Source of the DNA: Granulicella pectinivorans
Lineage (GTDB): Bacteria > Acidobacteriota > Terriglobia > Terriglobales > Acidobacteriaceae
Assembly (NCBI RefSeq): GCF_900114625.1
Contig: NZ_FOZL01000001.1
Coordinates: forward strand, 4,030,001-4,094,000
Direction of reading: 5' to 3'
Length of the DNA stretch: 64,000 nucleotides
Shown piece by piece: positions 17,471-25,842 of the stretch (position 1 is the first letter of the stretch; each line of letters begins with the position of its first letter). The notes below the pieces were generated by a model. The model was not told the origin of the DNA. It worked only from the letters and a program-made list of their open reading frames with translations, and searched no databases. A program made the position numbers and the translations under genes.

Positions 17471-17701
17471 ATGCAGCGATTTCCACCATCCCCAACGCAT
17501 CATCACCGCCGCCTCCTCCGAACGAGGCAAGCTGCCGACTATCTCTGCATCAGCGAATGGAAGCTCCGGCGCTTAGTCCAAGGCGGCGGATTGCCCTTCG
17601 TGCAAGATGGTGAAGGTACGCCTTTCCTCTTTGATCTTCGTGATCTCGACGCCTATATCGACCGGCACAAACACACTGGCATCGATCTCTTCGCCAGCTA
17701 G
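17471..17701 (+). CDS. Helix-turn-helix protein, probable excisionase
   Basis: 76 aa. Residues ~15-70 form an HTH_17/MerR-like DNA-binding fold ('LLRTRQAADYLCISEWKLRRLVQGGGLPF' then 'LFDLRDLDAYIDRHK'), the fold found in small Xis-type recombination directionality factors. It is preceded by GGAGG and by a consensus promoter. The integrase gene starts 35 bp downstream, so both are probably co-transcribed. In such elements Xis bends DNA at attachment arms and drives excision; a purely regulatory role is also possible. Confidence 0.8.
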   Translation: MQRFPPSPTHHHRRLLRTRQAADYLCISEWKLRRLVQGGGLPFVQDGEGTPFLFDLRDLDAYIDRHKHTGIDLFAS

Positions 17702-17736
17702 ACCGTCCGCATCGCGGATGCAAGGGGGATATTCAT

Positions 17737-18771
17737 ATGGCACGTCCTCGGGGAACCGGAAGTCTTTATCAGCGGAAAGACAGCGCCGTCTGGTGGATCA
17801 AGTACCACCGCAACGGAAGATCATTTCGTGAATCGACTCGCACAGAAGACAAGCGCATAGCGACTCGAATCCTGGGCAAGCGGCTGGCTGAAATCAGCAC
17901 CAATACTTTCGTCGGGCCGACGCATGACCGCATCACTGTGGGTGAATTGGCGGACGATCTCTTCCGCGATTACCGCATCAATGGGCGGAAGACGACGGAT
18001 GATGTACAGACTCGCTGGCGGCTGCACATCGAGCCGTTCTTCGGGTCGCGCCGGGTCATGGAAGTTACAAGCGATCTGGTAGCGAAATACGTTGACCATC
18101 GCCAGAGTGAGCAAGCCTCGAATGCGACCATCAATCGCGAGATGGCTGCGCTCAAACGGATGTTCCGTATCGGCATGTTCGCCACACCGCCAAAGGTCTT
18201 CCGTCTCCCCAAGTTTCCGAAGCTCACTGAGGACAATATCCGTACCGGGTTCCTCGAAGACGCACAGTACAGAAAGCTGATCGCATACTGCCCCGATCTC
18301 TGGTTCCAAACGATAGTCGAGATGGGGCGGACATACGGGTGGAGAATCAGCGAACTCATCAACCTCAAGGTGGGGCAAATCGATGTCGCCGCAAGGACGA
18401 TTCGCCTGGAACCTGGCACCACAAAAAACAAGGACGGACGCGAGGTGACAATGACCGCGAACATCCATACTCTGCTGACACAATGTGTCGCCGGGAAGTC
18501 TACGGATTCCTCGGTGTTAACCCGCCCCGATGGGAAGCCGGTAAGGGACTTCCGCGAGACGTGGGCGAACGCCTGTAGGTCTGCCGGAGTGCCGGGTCTT
18601 CTCTTCCATGATCTGCGCCGCACTGCGGCTCGCAATCTGCGTCGAGCCGGGATCGCGGAAGGAGTCATTATGAAGATCGGAGGCTGGCGCACTCGTAGCG
18701 TATTCGAGCGCTATGCCATCGTTTCGCAGACAGATATTGCAGATGCCCTTAAGAAGTTAGAGATGCAATAG
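17737..18771 (+). CDS. int: Tyrosine recombinase (integrase)
   Basis: 344 aa. The N-terminal part has a basic arm-binding segment ('GSLYQRKDSAVWWIKYHRNGR'), followed by a SAM-like core-binding domain (~65-150). The catalytic domain has the complete set R203 ('YGWRISEL'), K230, H291-x-x-R294 ('FHDLRRTAARN'), W317 and the nucleophile Y326 ('SVFERYAIV'). It should recombine attP with the tRNA-Leu 3' end. A GGGGGA site precedes the ATG. Its last 15 bp overlap the 3' end of the convergent helicase gene. It is odd that it is far from both element ends. Confidence 0.97.
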   Translation: MARPRGTGSLYQRKDSAVWWIKYHRNGRSFRESTRTEDKRIATRILGKRLAEISTNTFVGPTHDRITVGELADDLFRDYRINGRKTTDDVQTRWRLHIEPFFGSRRVMEVTSDLVAKYVDHRQSEQASNATINREMAALKRMFRIGMFATPPKVFRLPKFPKLTEDNIRTGFLEDAQYRKLIAYCPDLWFQTIVEMGRTYGWRISELINLKVGQIDVAARTIRLEPGTTKNKDGREVTMTANIHTLLTQCVAGKSTDSSVLTRPDGKPVRDFRETWANACRSAGVPGLLFHDLRRTAARNLRRAGIAEGVIMKIGGWRTRSVFERYAIVSQTDIADALKKLEMQ

Positions 18772-21700
18772 TCCGCTCTGAGGCGCACTCACTAAGGCTT
18801 CCTCTATCGGGGGCCTCCAAGTACGCTTCTCAACCGACGTACTTGCTCGTTCCACCGCGCCGAGAGGATCAATTCCCATTGCGTGTAACCGCTGAAGCAG
18901 CTCAAACAAGACTTCATCTTTTCGCAATGTCCACGTCGAAGCGAAGCAACGCCAGAAAACCCAGCCCGCACGTTCAAGAATGCGCTGTCGATTCATATCG
19001 TGCTGCCACCGATCTGGCCCATGAAATTCGTCGCCGTCACATTCAATAGCAAGACGGATATCGCCAGCGCCTTCGACAACCATATCGATTCGGTACGCAC
19101 CGGTTTTCACTTGCGGAATCACCCGGTATCCGCGAGTGCTCAACTCCGTGTAAACCTGCTGTTCGAATCCTGATTCACAGAGATCGATAAGTCGCGCCGT
19201 CTCCTCCGTATTCATAACGAGTGGCTTATCGAAATGCGACAGCAATGTCATTCTCAAATCCTTGTCTGAGAGGTCAGACGCAGTGACAGATCGCACAAGG
19301 TACATTCGATCTTGCGCACGGCTAGCTGCTACGTTGAATCTCTGATCGAACATGTTGCCTGAAAGCGCTTTACAACTGGTGGGATCTACAACTAAAGACA
19401 AGAACATTATGTGCCGCTCACTGCCCTGGAATGTGCGGGCATCACCGCACAAGAACTTCCTGCGATGCAATTCCGCCGCATCACATCTCTGGTTCACAGC
19501 AGAGTCAATATGCTTAGCTTGATCCGTTCCAAGCAGAGACACAACGCCAATCGTTCGACCTGAAAATCTTTCATCTTTCAGGATCGCTTCGATCTCATCT
19601 GCGATTGCTTGCGCTTCACAATCGTTTCGGTCGTGATGATCCCTGACACCGCCCTCTACATAGAGGTCAACAAGTGGAGGTTCGATCCTCTCCGATGCCC
19701 GAGGAATTCGCAGAGGAAGAATCTGGTTCTGGTAGAAGGTTCGGTTTGAGTAAGCAATGATCGGAGGCACACAGCGAAAGTGCTCTCGCAGCATTACCTG
19801 ATCGGCGGCGAATACCCTTGCAGCGAGATCATAGAGCGACTTCTCGGGTGTCATCTCAGACTTATATGGTTGATCGACTAGGAATCGGTCTAGCAGTTCT
19901 TGAATGCGGCTGCTGTCAATGAATCCGCCGTCTGGAGATACCTGCTTGTCATCACCGACTACAAGAATCTTCTTACCTCTCAAGATCGCAGGTAGAGCCC
20001 ACAAGTCCGACTGACTCGCTTCGTCAACAATTACCAAGTCAAACGCACCGATGTCGGCAGGCATCGCCTCCGAGATTCGGTTGTGATTCATAATCCAGCA
20101 AGGCACTGCACCAGCCGCGTCGAACATCATCTCCCGCGCATCGCGCCGATAGCGAGTCGCATTCGGTCCAGTACCCTGACCGATGCGCCGGATGGCGGTG
20201 GCATATCCGGCTAGAGCCTGCAAGATTTTCGGTGTCGCGTTTTTCTTCGTCGCCAGCCATGCCGCTTTGGCGACCATCTCTTGATAAAACCTCGCGAGTC
20301 CGGTCTCAACCTCGCGCCTCCGTCTTGCCAGAGTCAATAGCTCATCCCTGGCCTCAATCGCGTCAAGATGAGTGCGAACGCGAGCCCAATTCCATGCGTC
20401 TCGCCAGGTCGTCGGGAAGGCGGTATCTTCACCCGATTCTGCAACAGGTGAAGTCCTAACTCTTGCAGCTAATTTGGGAGCACCTGCTACTTCAATCCGC
20501 AGCGTGGAATCATGGACGAATGAAAGATCATTCGCAAGTGCCGCAATGCGCCGCAACTCTTCCATGAGTTCGGCATATTGAGCGCAAACACGTTCTCTGG
20601 GCACGTCGCCATTCCCAAGAGCCTTCTCAACAAACAGCCGAAGAGCATCCGATATCGGGCCAGACTTACCTGCGAGCTTTTCTTGAAAGTCGCTCAGTTG
20701 CATAGCTGCTCGCGACAGATCAGCGAAGGTCAAATGGCGCAACAACTGCTGTCGAACAAATTCCAAATCGGAGCGGGTAATGCTCGTGGATGTCTGCGGC
20801 ATCCGTTCAAAGACATCTCGTGTACCGCTCAAGAAATGTTTATCAAAATGCGTCGCCAAAGTGTGGGCTTTCCGTGCAGTAGTCGCAACAACCTCAAGCT
20901 GACGAAGGCCGCCTACTCCACCGCTGAGAGACGGCACAGAAAGGAGCTGATGCAGTTCGTTCCACCGGGTATTGAAGGTGAGGACTTGCAAGTGAAGTCC
21001 GAGCCATCTCTGCACCTTTATCCAGTCCTCAGAAGTCGAGGGCGGACGACCTTCGATACGAATCGCCGCAATATGCCCTTTGGCATCGGAGGCCCCAAGC
21101 GAGACAAACCCGAACGGTTTGCCGGTGTCGACAGCACGGGCAACAGCTTCCACCGTTTTCGGATCGTTCAATCCTGCTTCGGGAAACACAATCGGAGCTT
21201 TCAGGAACTCAGCTCGTGCGTAGATCAGTGCATCAAGATCGTCGAATAACGACTCCAACGCTGCACGTTCTGATGCGAATGACGATTGTCGGCATTTGGT
21301 GCGTAGATCGAAGGGCCATTCGTCACCGAACTCCTCCAACTCAGCGAGAAAGCCGAGCATTTCATCTGTGAGTACAAGCAATTTGCGAGTAGCAGCCAGC
21401 ACCTCTGGAGTATTGGCTTTGAGAGGCAGTAGATCGCCTTCGCGAACCTCGTTTTCGATGCTCTCCCTCTTCACGAGCACATCATGGAGGTCTCCGAGAG
21501 CCGATACCGAAGGGAAACTATCTGCGGAAGGGACACGCGCCTGCACATATACAAGGTCTTTCCCAAGCTTCCTGCGAGCTTCCCTGAGTCGCCCCGCTTC
21601 ATCTGAGAACAGAGGAGGCGCGTGCTCAGGGGAGAGAGTAATGGAGTCCTCAAACCAGCCATATCGCTCCAGGCCCGATAGCACCAACTCCGCGAGCGCC

Positions 21701-23313
21701 TGGGCGCGCATCGGTACTCCGTCAACTTCGATTGTCGACAGCTGCTGAAGGGCAATCTCATCTACCTTGCGGTCGATGGTGATTAGCTCCGAGTGAGCAC
21801 GATCAATCGAGCTTTGAATCCGTGCAATCTCTTGGCGCGTCAGTTCCGGATTGATCTGGGATACACGATGCTGAATCGCCTCGATAGAGCCTTGAAATTG
21901 TCGAATGCCTTCCCGATCGCTCGTGAGCAGCGAAACCGTCAAAGCGCGAATCTCTTCGGGGATCTTCTCTTGCAGGACGCCGAGCGCAGCTTCACCTCGT
22001 GAAGTAACGAGTACGCGCTTACCCGTTGCGAGATAGTGGCAAATGACATTTGCGATGGTGTGGGTCTTGCCGGTTCCCGGCGGTCCCTGCACAGTCACAC
22101 CGGCAGCGCGTTTGAGCCGCTGCACGATAGTCACCTGCTCATCGTTGTACGGCAGGGGGAAGTACAGTTCTTCGGGAGCGCCACCGGCACCGCTGCTTCC
22201 CCGGCTAGACAGCCCTCGAAAGCTGATGGGTTCGAATTCAATCGGCTGGTCTGACGGCGGAGTGACAAGCGAAAGCGGCCCACTGTAAATCTCACATCCG
22301 TCCTCCAACTTGTCCTGCAGCCGCTTAAGGTCATCGAAAAGGTAATTGATCGCACGAGGACGAGACATTAGAACCCAGGCATCCGTGACGACGAGATGCT
22401 CGCCCGGTGCCGGTACGGGTTCACCCTGCGCCAGAACTTCACGGTAAGCACCCTCGCTATCCAGGTTCCCTGCAATGAGCTTCAGGACATCGGTATAGCT
22501 TCCTGGGTCAAAGGGTGTAACCGGGCTGTCCTTGTGCTTGGCAAGATGAGCGGTGGCAGCCCGTTCAACCTCAATAGCGCCGACGACCTGGCAGGCGACA
22601 AAAGCGTCCAGTTCAACGCGCGTGTCGGTAGCACGGGGACGCAGATCAATCGCCATCGTTTGATCGTCGATGGTGATTTCCATGGTCTGAGTTAGAAGCG
22701 GGTACTCAAAAGGAATCTGCTGTTTCTCAGCCTCAAGCTCCCATGATGAGACTCCAATACCCCAAATCAACTCTTGCGGCTTGCTTGTCTGCTCTGCTTC
22801 CATTTGGTGTATCAGCGTAAAGAGGTCGCCATAAAGTGCAATCGTCATTCGTCGCGGCTGTTCAGCCGCCGCCCACGACTTCCAAGCTATGGTGTAGGTG
22901 GCCAACACTTGGGCCGCATTGCCCCTGTGCTGTGCCTCCAACCGGGCAATGTCCTCATCGGTTGGCGAGCCTTGGGCTTTGAGAGCTTGGATCGACCTAT
23001 TCACCAGCCGCGTGAGCGCAGCATCATCAAGAGACGGCAGAGCGCCCGCAGGGTCGGAACTAAATTTGAGCAGGCTTTTGTGAGTCTTCGGTGGATCGGG
23101 CGGTGGATCGGCGGCCAACCTTGGAACCCGCAGCCAAACATGATCCCCGGCAACGCGAATGTCGAACTCGACACCGGGCAGGCCCGCAATATCGCCTCTC
23201 CTGCGAAGGAACCCCTTCGAAGACGTGAGCCTGTATCCCTTTGGGTCAACTTCTTTCGTCTGCTCTTTGATGTAGTCCAGCAGGCAAACCAGCAGTTCGC
23301 GTGGATCAGGCAT
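18757..23313 (-). CDS. SF1 helicase fused to a C-terminal Vsr-like (MTES_1575/DUF559-type) nuclease
   Basis: 1518 aa. The N-terminal ~390 residues have no clear motif. The helicase core has Walker A GPPGTGKTHT (~410), a long helical insertion, Walker B 'FDLVIVDEASQSDL' (~1095), 'VVGDDKQVSP' (~1123), 'FQGSERHIMFLSLV' and 'NVAASRAQDRMYLVRS', i.e. an Upf1/AAA_11-AAA_12-type SF1 helicase. The last ~100 residues form a Vsr-like endonuclease: 'FEQQVYTELSTRGY', D in 'YRIDMVV', and 'AIECDGDEFHGPDRW'. Such helicase-nuclease proteins are enriched in defence islands and are expected to recognise and cut foreign DNA. It starts with GGGAG six bases before ATG, is divergent from the OLD gene (289 bp apart) and is convergent with the integrase. 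Confidence 0.9.
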   Translation of the reverse strand: MPDPRELLVCLLDYIKEQTKEVDPKGYRLTSSKGFLRRRGDIAGLPGVEFDIRVAGDHVWLRVPRLAADPPPDPPKTHKSLLKFSSDPAGALPSLDDAALTRLVNRSIQALKAQGSPTDEDIARLEAQHRGNAAQVLATYTIAWKSWAAAEQPRRMTIALYGDLFTLIHQMEAEQTSKPQELIWGIGVSSWELEAEKQQIPFEYPLLTQTMEITIDDQTMAIDLRPRATDTRVELDAFVACQVVGAIEVERAATAHLAKHKDSPVTPFDPGSYTDVLKLIAGNLDSEGAYREVLAQGEPVPAPGEHLVVTDAWVLMSRPRAINYLFDDLKRLQDKLEDGCEIYSGPLSLVTPPSDQPIEFEPISFRGLSSRGSSGAGGAPEELYFPLPYNDEQVTIVQRLKRAAGVTVQGPPGTGKTHTIANVICHYLATGKRVLVTSRGEAALGVLQEKIPEEIRALTVSLLTSDREGIRQFQGSIEAIQHRVSQINPELTRQEIARIQSSIDRAHSELITIDRKVDEIALQQLSTIEVDGVPMRAQALAELVLSGLERYGWFEDSITLSPEHAPPLFSDEAGRLREARRKLGKDLVYVQARVPSADSFPSVSALGDLHDVLVKRESIENEVREGDLLPLKANTPEVLAATRKLLVLTDEMLGFLAELEEFGDEWPFDLRTKCRQSSFASERAALESLFDDLDALIYARAEFLKAPIVFPEAGLNDPKTVEAVARAVDTGKPFGFVSLGASDAKGHIAAIRIEGRPPSTSEDWIKVQRWLGLHLQVLTFNTRWNELHQLLSVPSLSGGVGGLRQLEVVATTARKAHTLATHFDKHFLSGTRDVFERMPQTSTSITRSDLEFVRQQLLRHLTFADLSRAAMQLSDFQEKLAGKSGPISDALRLFVEKALGNGDVPRERVCAQYAELMEELRRIAALANDLSFVHDSTLRIEVAGAPKLAARVRTSPVAESGEDTAFPTTWRDAWNWARVRTHLDAIEARDELLTLARRRREVETGLARFYQEMVAKAAWLATKKNATPKILQALAGYATAIRRIGQGTGPNATRYRRDAREMMFDAAGAVPCWIMNHNRISEAMPADIGAFDLVIVDEASQSDLWALPAILRGKKILVVGDDKQVSPDGGFIDSSRIQELLDRFLVDQPYKSEMTPEKSLYDLAARVFAADQVMLREHFRCVPPIIAYSNRTFYQNQILPLRIPRASERIEPPLVDLYVEGGVRDHHDRNDCEAQAIADEIEAILKDERFSGRTIGVVSLLGTDQAKHIDSAVNQRCDAAELHRRKFLCGDARTFQGSERHIMFLSLVVDPTSCKALSGNMFDQRFNVAASRAQDRMYLVRSVTASDLSDKDLRMTLLSHFDKPLVMNTEETARLIDLCESGFEQQVYTELSTRGYRVIPQVKTGAYRIDMVVEGAGDIRLAIECDGDEFHGPDRWQHDMNRQRILERAGWVFWRCFASTWTLRKDEVLFELLQRLHAMGIDPLGAVERASTSVEKRTWRPPIEEALVSAPQSGLLHL

Positions 23314-23602
23314 TCAGGCTCCCAGGTGCAGAGTCTTGCTCTACGAGGCCGTCTAGAAGCAGGAGTCTGGCAATGGTTCATTGTAAACAGTCGCAATGGC
23401 ATACTCCCGTTTGATCCGCAAATTCCCGAATTGAATGACAACACGGAACCGTCTCCCAAATGCTATCTGGAGCAATCATTGCCGCGTACAGGTCGGCGGT
23501 GCGGCCTCCGCGACGCTGGTGGCGGTGTAGCAATCAAATGAGGTTGCTTGATTGAAGTCGTAGACAAAGGATATCGTTGCGCAACCAACGTCGGAGAATC
23601 TT
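23314..23602. promoter_or_regulatory. Divergent control region between the helicase-nuclease and OLD genes
   Basis: 289 bp. It contains an inverted repeat CAATCAA (23531-23537) / TTGATTG (23548-23554) and a perfect 10-bp palindrome GTTGCGCAAC (23576-23585) close to the OLD start. A weak rightward promoter can be drawn with TTGATT overlapping the repeat and TATCGT 18 bp further. A leftward -10-like TACAAT is at 23385-23380 on the minus strand. The repeats suggest coordinate regulation of both genes. Confidence 0.45.
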
Positions 23603-25603
23603 ATGCGTATTGAGACTGTCGCAATCAACAACCTTCGCTGTATCAGACGAAGTGTCGCGCACCTAGATCCATATACCTGCTTCGTCGGTCCGAATGGAGC
23701 AGGCAAATCGACGGTACTCTGCGCTCTGAACATTTTCTTCCGCAATATCGACAGTGCGCCGACAGATTTGGCGTCTCTCGTCGCACAAGATTTCCATCTG
23801 CAAGATGTTGCTGAGCCAATTGAAATCACCGTCACCTTCGTTGACCTAAATGCCGACGCGAAACTGGACTTCAAAGAATACGTCCGGCAAGACAAACTCG
23901 TTATTTCAGCCATCGCGCGTTTCGATCCCGCTACTGGTAAAGCAGAGGTCAAGCAATATGGCCAACGACTGGGAATGGAGTCATTGAAGCCCTTTTTCAA
24001 GGCTCTGGGCGATCAGGCTTCGGCAAAGGATTTGCAGGCGCTCTTCGCTGACCTAGAAAAGACTGATCCGGAAATTGCTGCACTTAAGTTAAAAACAACC
24101 AAGGACGGAATGTCTAACGGGCTTAGAGAGTATGAAGCCTCCAAGCCCGACAAATGCGTGCTCATTCCGAGCGAAGATCAGTTCTACGGGGTTAGCAAGG
24201 GAGCTAATAAATTAGCCAAATACGTCCAGTGGATTTACATTCCAGCCGTCAAGGACGCGTCCGAAGAAGAGTCTGGCACGAAGACGAGCGCTCTTGGCCG
24301 TCTGCTGGCTAGAACTGTAAATGCAAAGTTGAGTTTCACTACCGATCTGGATACTCTCCTGAGGGAGACTCGTCTTAAATACCAGTCGATACTCGATGCA
24401 AACCAGATGGCCCTTGATGGGATTTCGCAGTCGCTAGGTAACCGGCTGGCTGAATGGGCCCATCCGCAAGCCACTCTACGGGTGGTTTGGGAGAATGATT
24501 CGACAAAGGCGGTCAGTGTCGCGCCGCCCATTGCGGGTGTTCTGGCGGGCGAAAGTGGCTTTGAAGGAAAGCTAGCCCGCCTTGGCCACGGATTTCAACG
24601 TAGCTTCCTGCTCGCATTGCTGCAAGAACTCGCATCGTTTGATGACAAGGATGCCCCTGTCCTACTCCTGGGATGTGAAGAGCCGGAGTTGTATCAGCAT
24701 CCGCCTCAAGCAAGGCATCTCGCTGCCGTTTTCGAACGACTGTCGGTTCAAGGTGCCCAGATTCTCGTTACAACTCACAGCCCCTATTTTGTCTCGGGCG
24801 AGAACTTTGAAAGTATCAGAATGGTGAGGCGCTCTCTAGATAACAACTGTTCCTCGATTCGACAGTACACTTTTGCTGAGCTTGCCGCACGGTTTGCGTC
24901 CGTAGTGAACAAGCCACTTCGCAATTCATCTGCAACCAGTGCAAAGCTTCATCAGGCGTTGCAACCCTCCTTGAGCGAAATGTTCTTCACGCAAAAGCTG
25001 ATTCTGGTGGAGGGTCTTGAGGATGTAGCGTACATCCAAGCGTGGATGGTGCTGACCGGTCGATGGGATAGTTTTCGAAGATGCGGAGCACACATAGTTC
25101 CTGTCAATGGGAAGAGTGAATTGATTCGCCCTGTCATCATCGCATTGGGTCTTGAAATTCCCACCCTCGCAATCATAGATGCGGACGGCGATAAGCTTAT
25201 GAAGACGGACGCGACCGGCGTAAAAGTTGATAATCGCAGCGTCCGATTAGATCATGAGCGTGACAATCGAGCCTTAGTGCGACTGCTTGGGGGCGATGAG
25301 GACAACCTCTTTCCCTCGGGAGTCATATGGGGGGACAATTTGGTAATGTGGCCCTCCGATCTGGCTGATACTGCGAAGCGGGAATTCATAGTCTCGCTCG
25401 GGCCTCAAGGTGAAGCACAGCTAGAAGCGGTCGAAAATAAAGCGCGCGCTGATGCTGGCAACGCGGGTGATCTTGGCAAAAACTCGATTTACATTGGTTA
25501 CTTCCTGGAACGGCTCAACAAGGCCAACGGTCAGTCGCCCTCGCTCGACCGTCTGTGCGAGAAAATCTTGCAATTTTCTGCCGCATCGACAACTGCGCTT
25601 TAG
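23603..25603 (+). CDS. OLD-family ATP-dependent nuclease (ABC ATPase + TOPRIM)
   Basis: 666 aa. The N-terminal ABC-type ATPase has Walker A GPNGAGKST (29-37), signature 'LGHGFQRS' (~327), Walker B 'LLLGCEEPELYQHP' (~359) and H-loop 'TTHSPYF' (~391). The C-terminal TOPRIM domain has the conserved Glu in 'LILVEGLEDVAYI' (~470) and the metal-binding 'AIIDADGDK' (~526). OLD nucleases, including GajA of Gabija and P2 OLD, cut DNA and act in phage defence. The start is supported by GGAGAATCTT before ATG. The gene is divergent from the helicase-nuclease and is the last gene before the right end. A stand-alone OLD system is possible. Confidence 0.92.
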   Translation: MRIETVAINNLRCIRRSVAHLDPYTCFVGPNGAGKSTVLCALNIFFRNIDSAPTDLASLVAQDFHLQDVAEPIEITVTFVDLNADAKLDFKEYVRQDKLVISAIARFDPATGKAEVKQYGQRLGMESLKPFFKALGDQASAKDLQALFADLEKTDPEIAALKLKTTKDGMSNGLREYEASKPDKCVLIPSEDQFYGVSKGANKLAKYVQWIYIPAVKDASEEESGTKTSALGRLLARTVNAKLSFTTDLDTLLRETRLKYQSILDANQMALDGISQSLGNRLAEWAHPQATLRVVWENDSTKAVSVAPPIAGVLAGESGFEGKLARLGHGFQRSFLLALLQELASFDDKDAPVLLLGCEEPELYQHPPQARHLAAVFERLSVQGAQILVTTHSPYFVSGENFESIRMVRRSLDNNCSSIRQYTFAELAARFASVVNKPLRNSSATSAKLHQALQPSLSEMFFTQKLILVEGLEDVAYIQAWMVLTGRWDSFRRCGAHIVPVNGKSELIRPVIIALGLEIPTLAIIDADGDKLMKTDATGVKVDNRSVRLDHERDNRALVRLLGGDEDNLFPSGVIWGDNLVMWPSDLADTAKREFIVSLGPQGEAQLEAVENKARADAGNAGDLGKNSIYIGYFLERLNKANGQSPSLDRLCEKILQFSAASTTAL

Positions 25604-25665
25604 CAATTCTCCTTGAGAAGCTCTATCGAACGCTGCTGGCATTCGTTCATAGTAGGTTTCGGAAC

Positions 25666-25687
25666 TTTGGGCACAGTTTGGGCACAG
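25666..25687 (+). repeat. Tandem pair of 11-bp unit TTTGGGCACAG (right end)
   Basis: Same two head-to-tail copies as at 6076-6097, 46 bp inside the right direct repeat and just after the OLD gene. Likely an arm-type recombinase or Xis site. Confidence 0.6.
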
Positions 25688-25733
25688 AAAAACGCATCCG
25701 AAGATGCGTTGATTTGGTAAATCATTGATTTTA

Positions 25734-25792
25734 TTGGTGCCGGGAGGGGGGGTCGAACCCCCACGAGGTTGCCCTCGGCGGATTTTGAGTCC
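25734..25792 (-). repeat. Right attachment repeat, 3' part of intact tRNA-Leu(CAA)
   Basis: 59 bp identical to 5916-5974. It is embedded in the complete tRNA gene, so the tRNA is intact after integration. Confidence 0.93.
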
Positions 25793-25821
25793 GCTGCGTC
25801 TGCCTGTTCCGCCATCCCGGC
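25735..25821 (-). tRNA. tRNA-Leu (anticodon CAA)
   Basis: 87 nt including an encoded CCA end. The acceptor stem GCCGGGA pairs with TCCCGGC (one G-C and A-T set all matched), the anticodon stem GCGGA pairs with TCCGC around loop CTCAAAA (anticodon CAA, reading UUG), a long variable arm is present as expected for tRNA-Leu, and the T-loop has GGTTCGA. It is the integration target of the element. Confidence 0.96.
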
Positions 25822-25842
25822 TCGAAACTTATTCTACCAGCC

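Larger units (their letters stand above)
5916..25792. mobile_element. 19.8-kb integrative mobilizable element in tRNA-Leu(CAA)
   Basis: Bounded by perfect 59-bp direct repeats derived from tRNA-Leu(CAA), with offset exactly 19,818 bp. It contains a tyrosine recombinase with an Xis-like protein, a MobF relaxase, a VirD4/TraD-type coupling protein, a MobC-like accessory protein and probable defence cargo (Fic fusion, AbiE, helicase-nuclease, OLD). No VirB/Tra mating-channel genes were found, so transfer would need a helper element. Unusually, the integrase lies about 11.8 kb from the left end and 7 kb from the right end instead of beside an attachment site. Confidence 0.9.

Noticed and set aside
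5916..25792. Self-transmissible ICE or prophage
   Set aside because: No VirB/Tra channel, capsid, terminase, portal or tail genes can be seen; only mobilisation genes are present.
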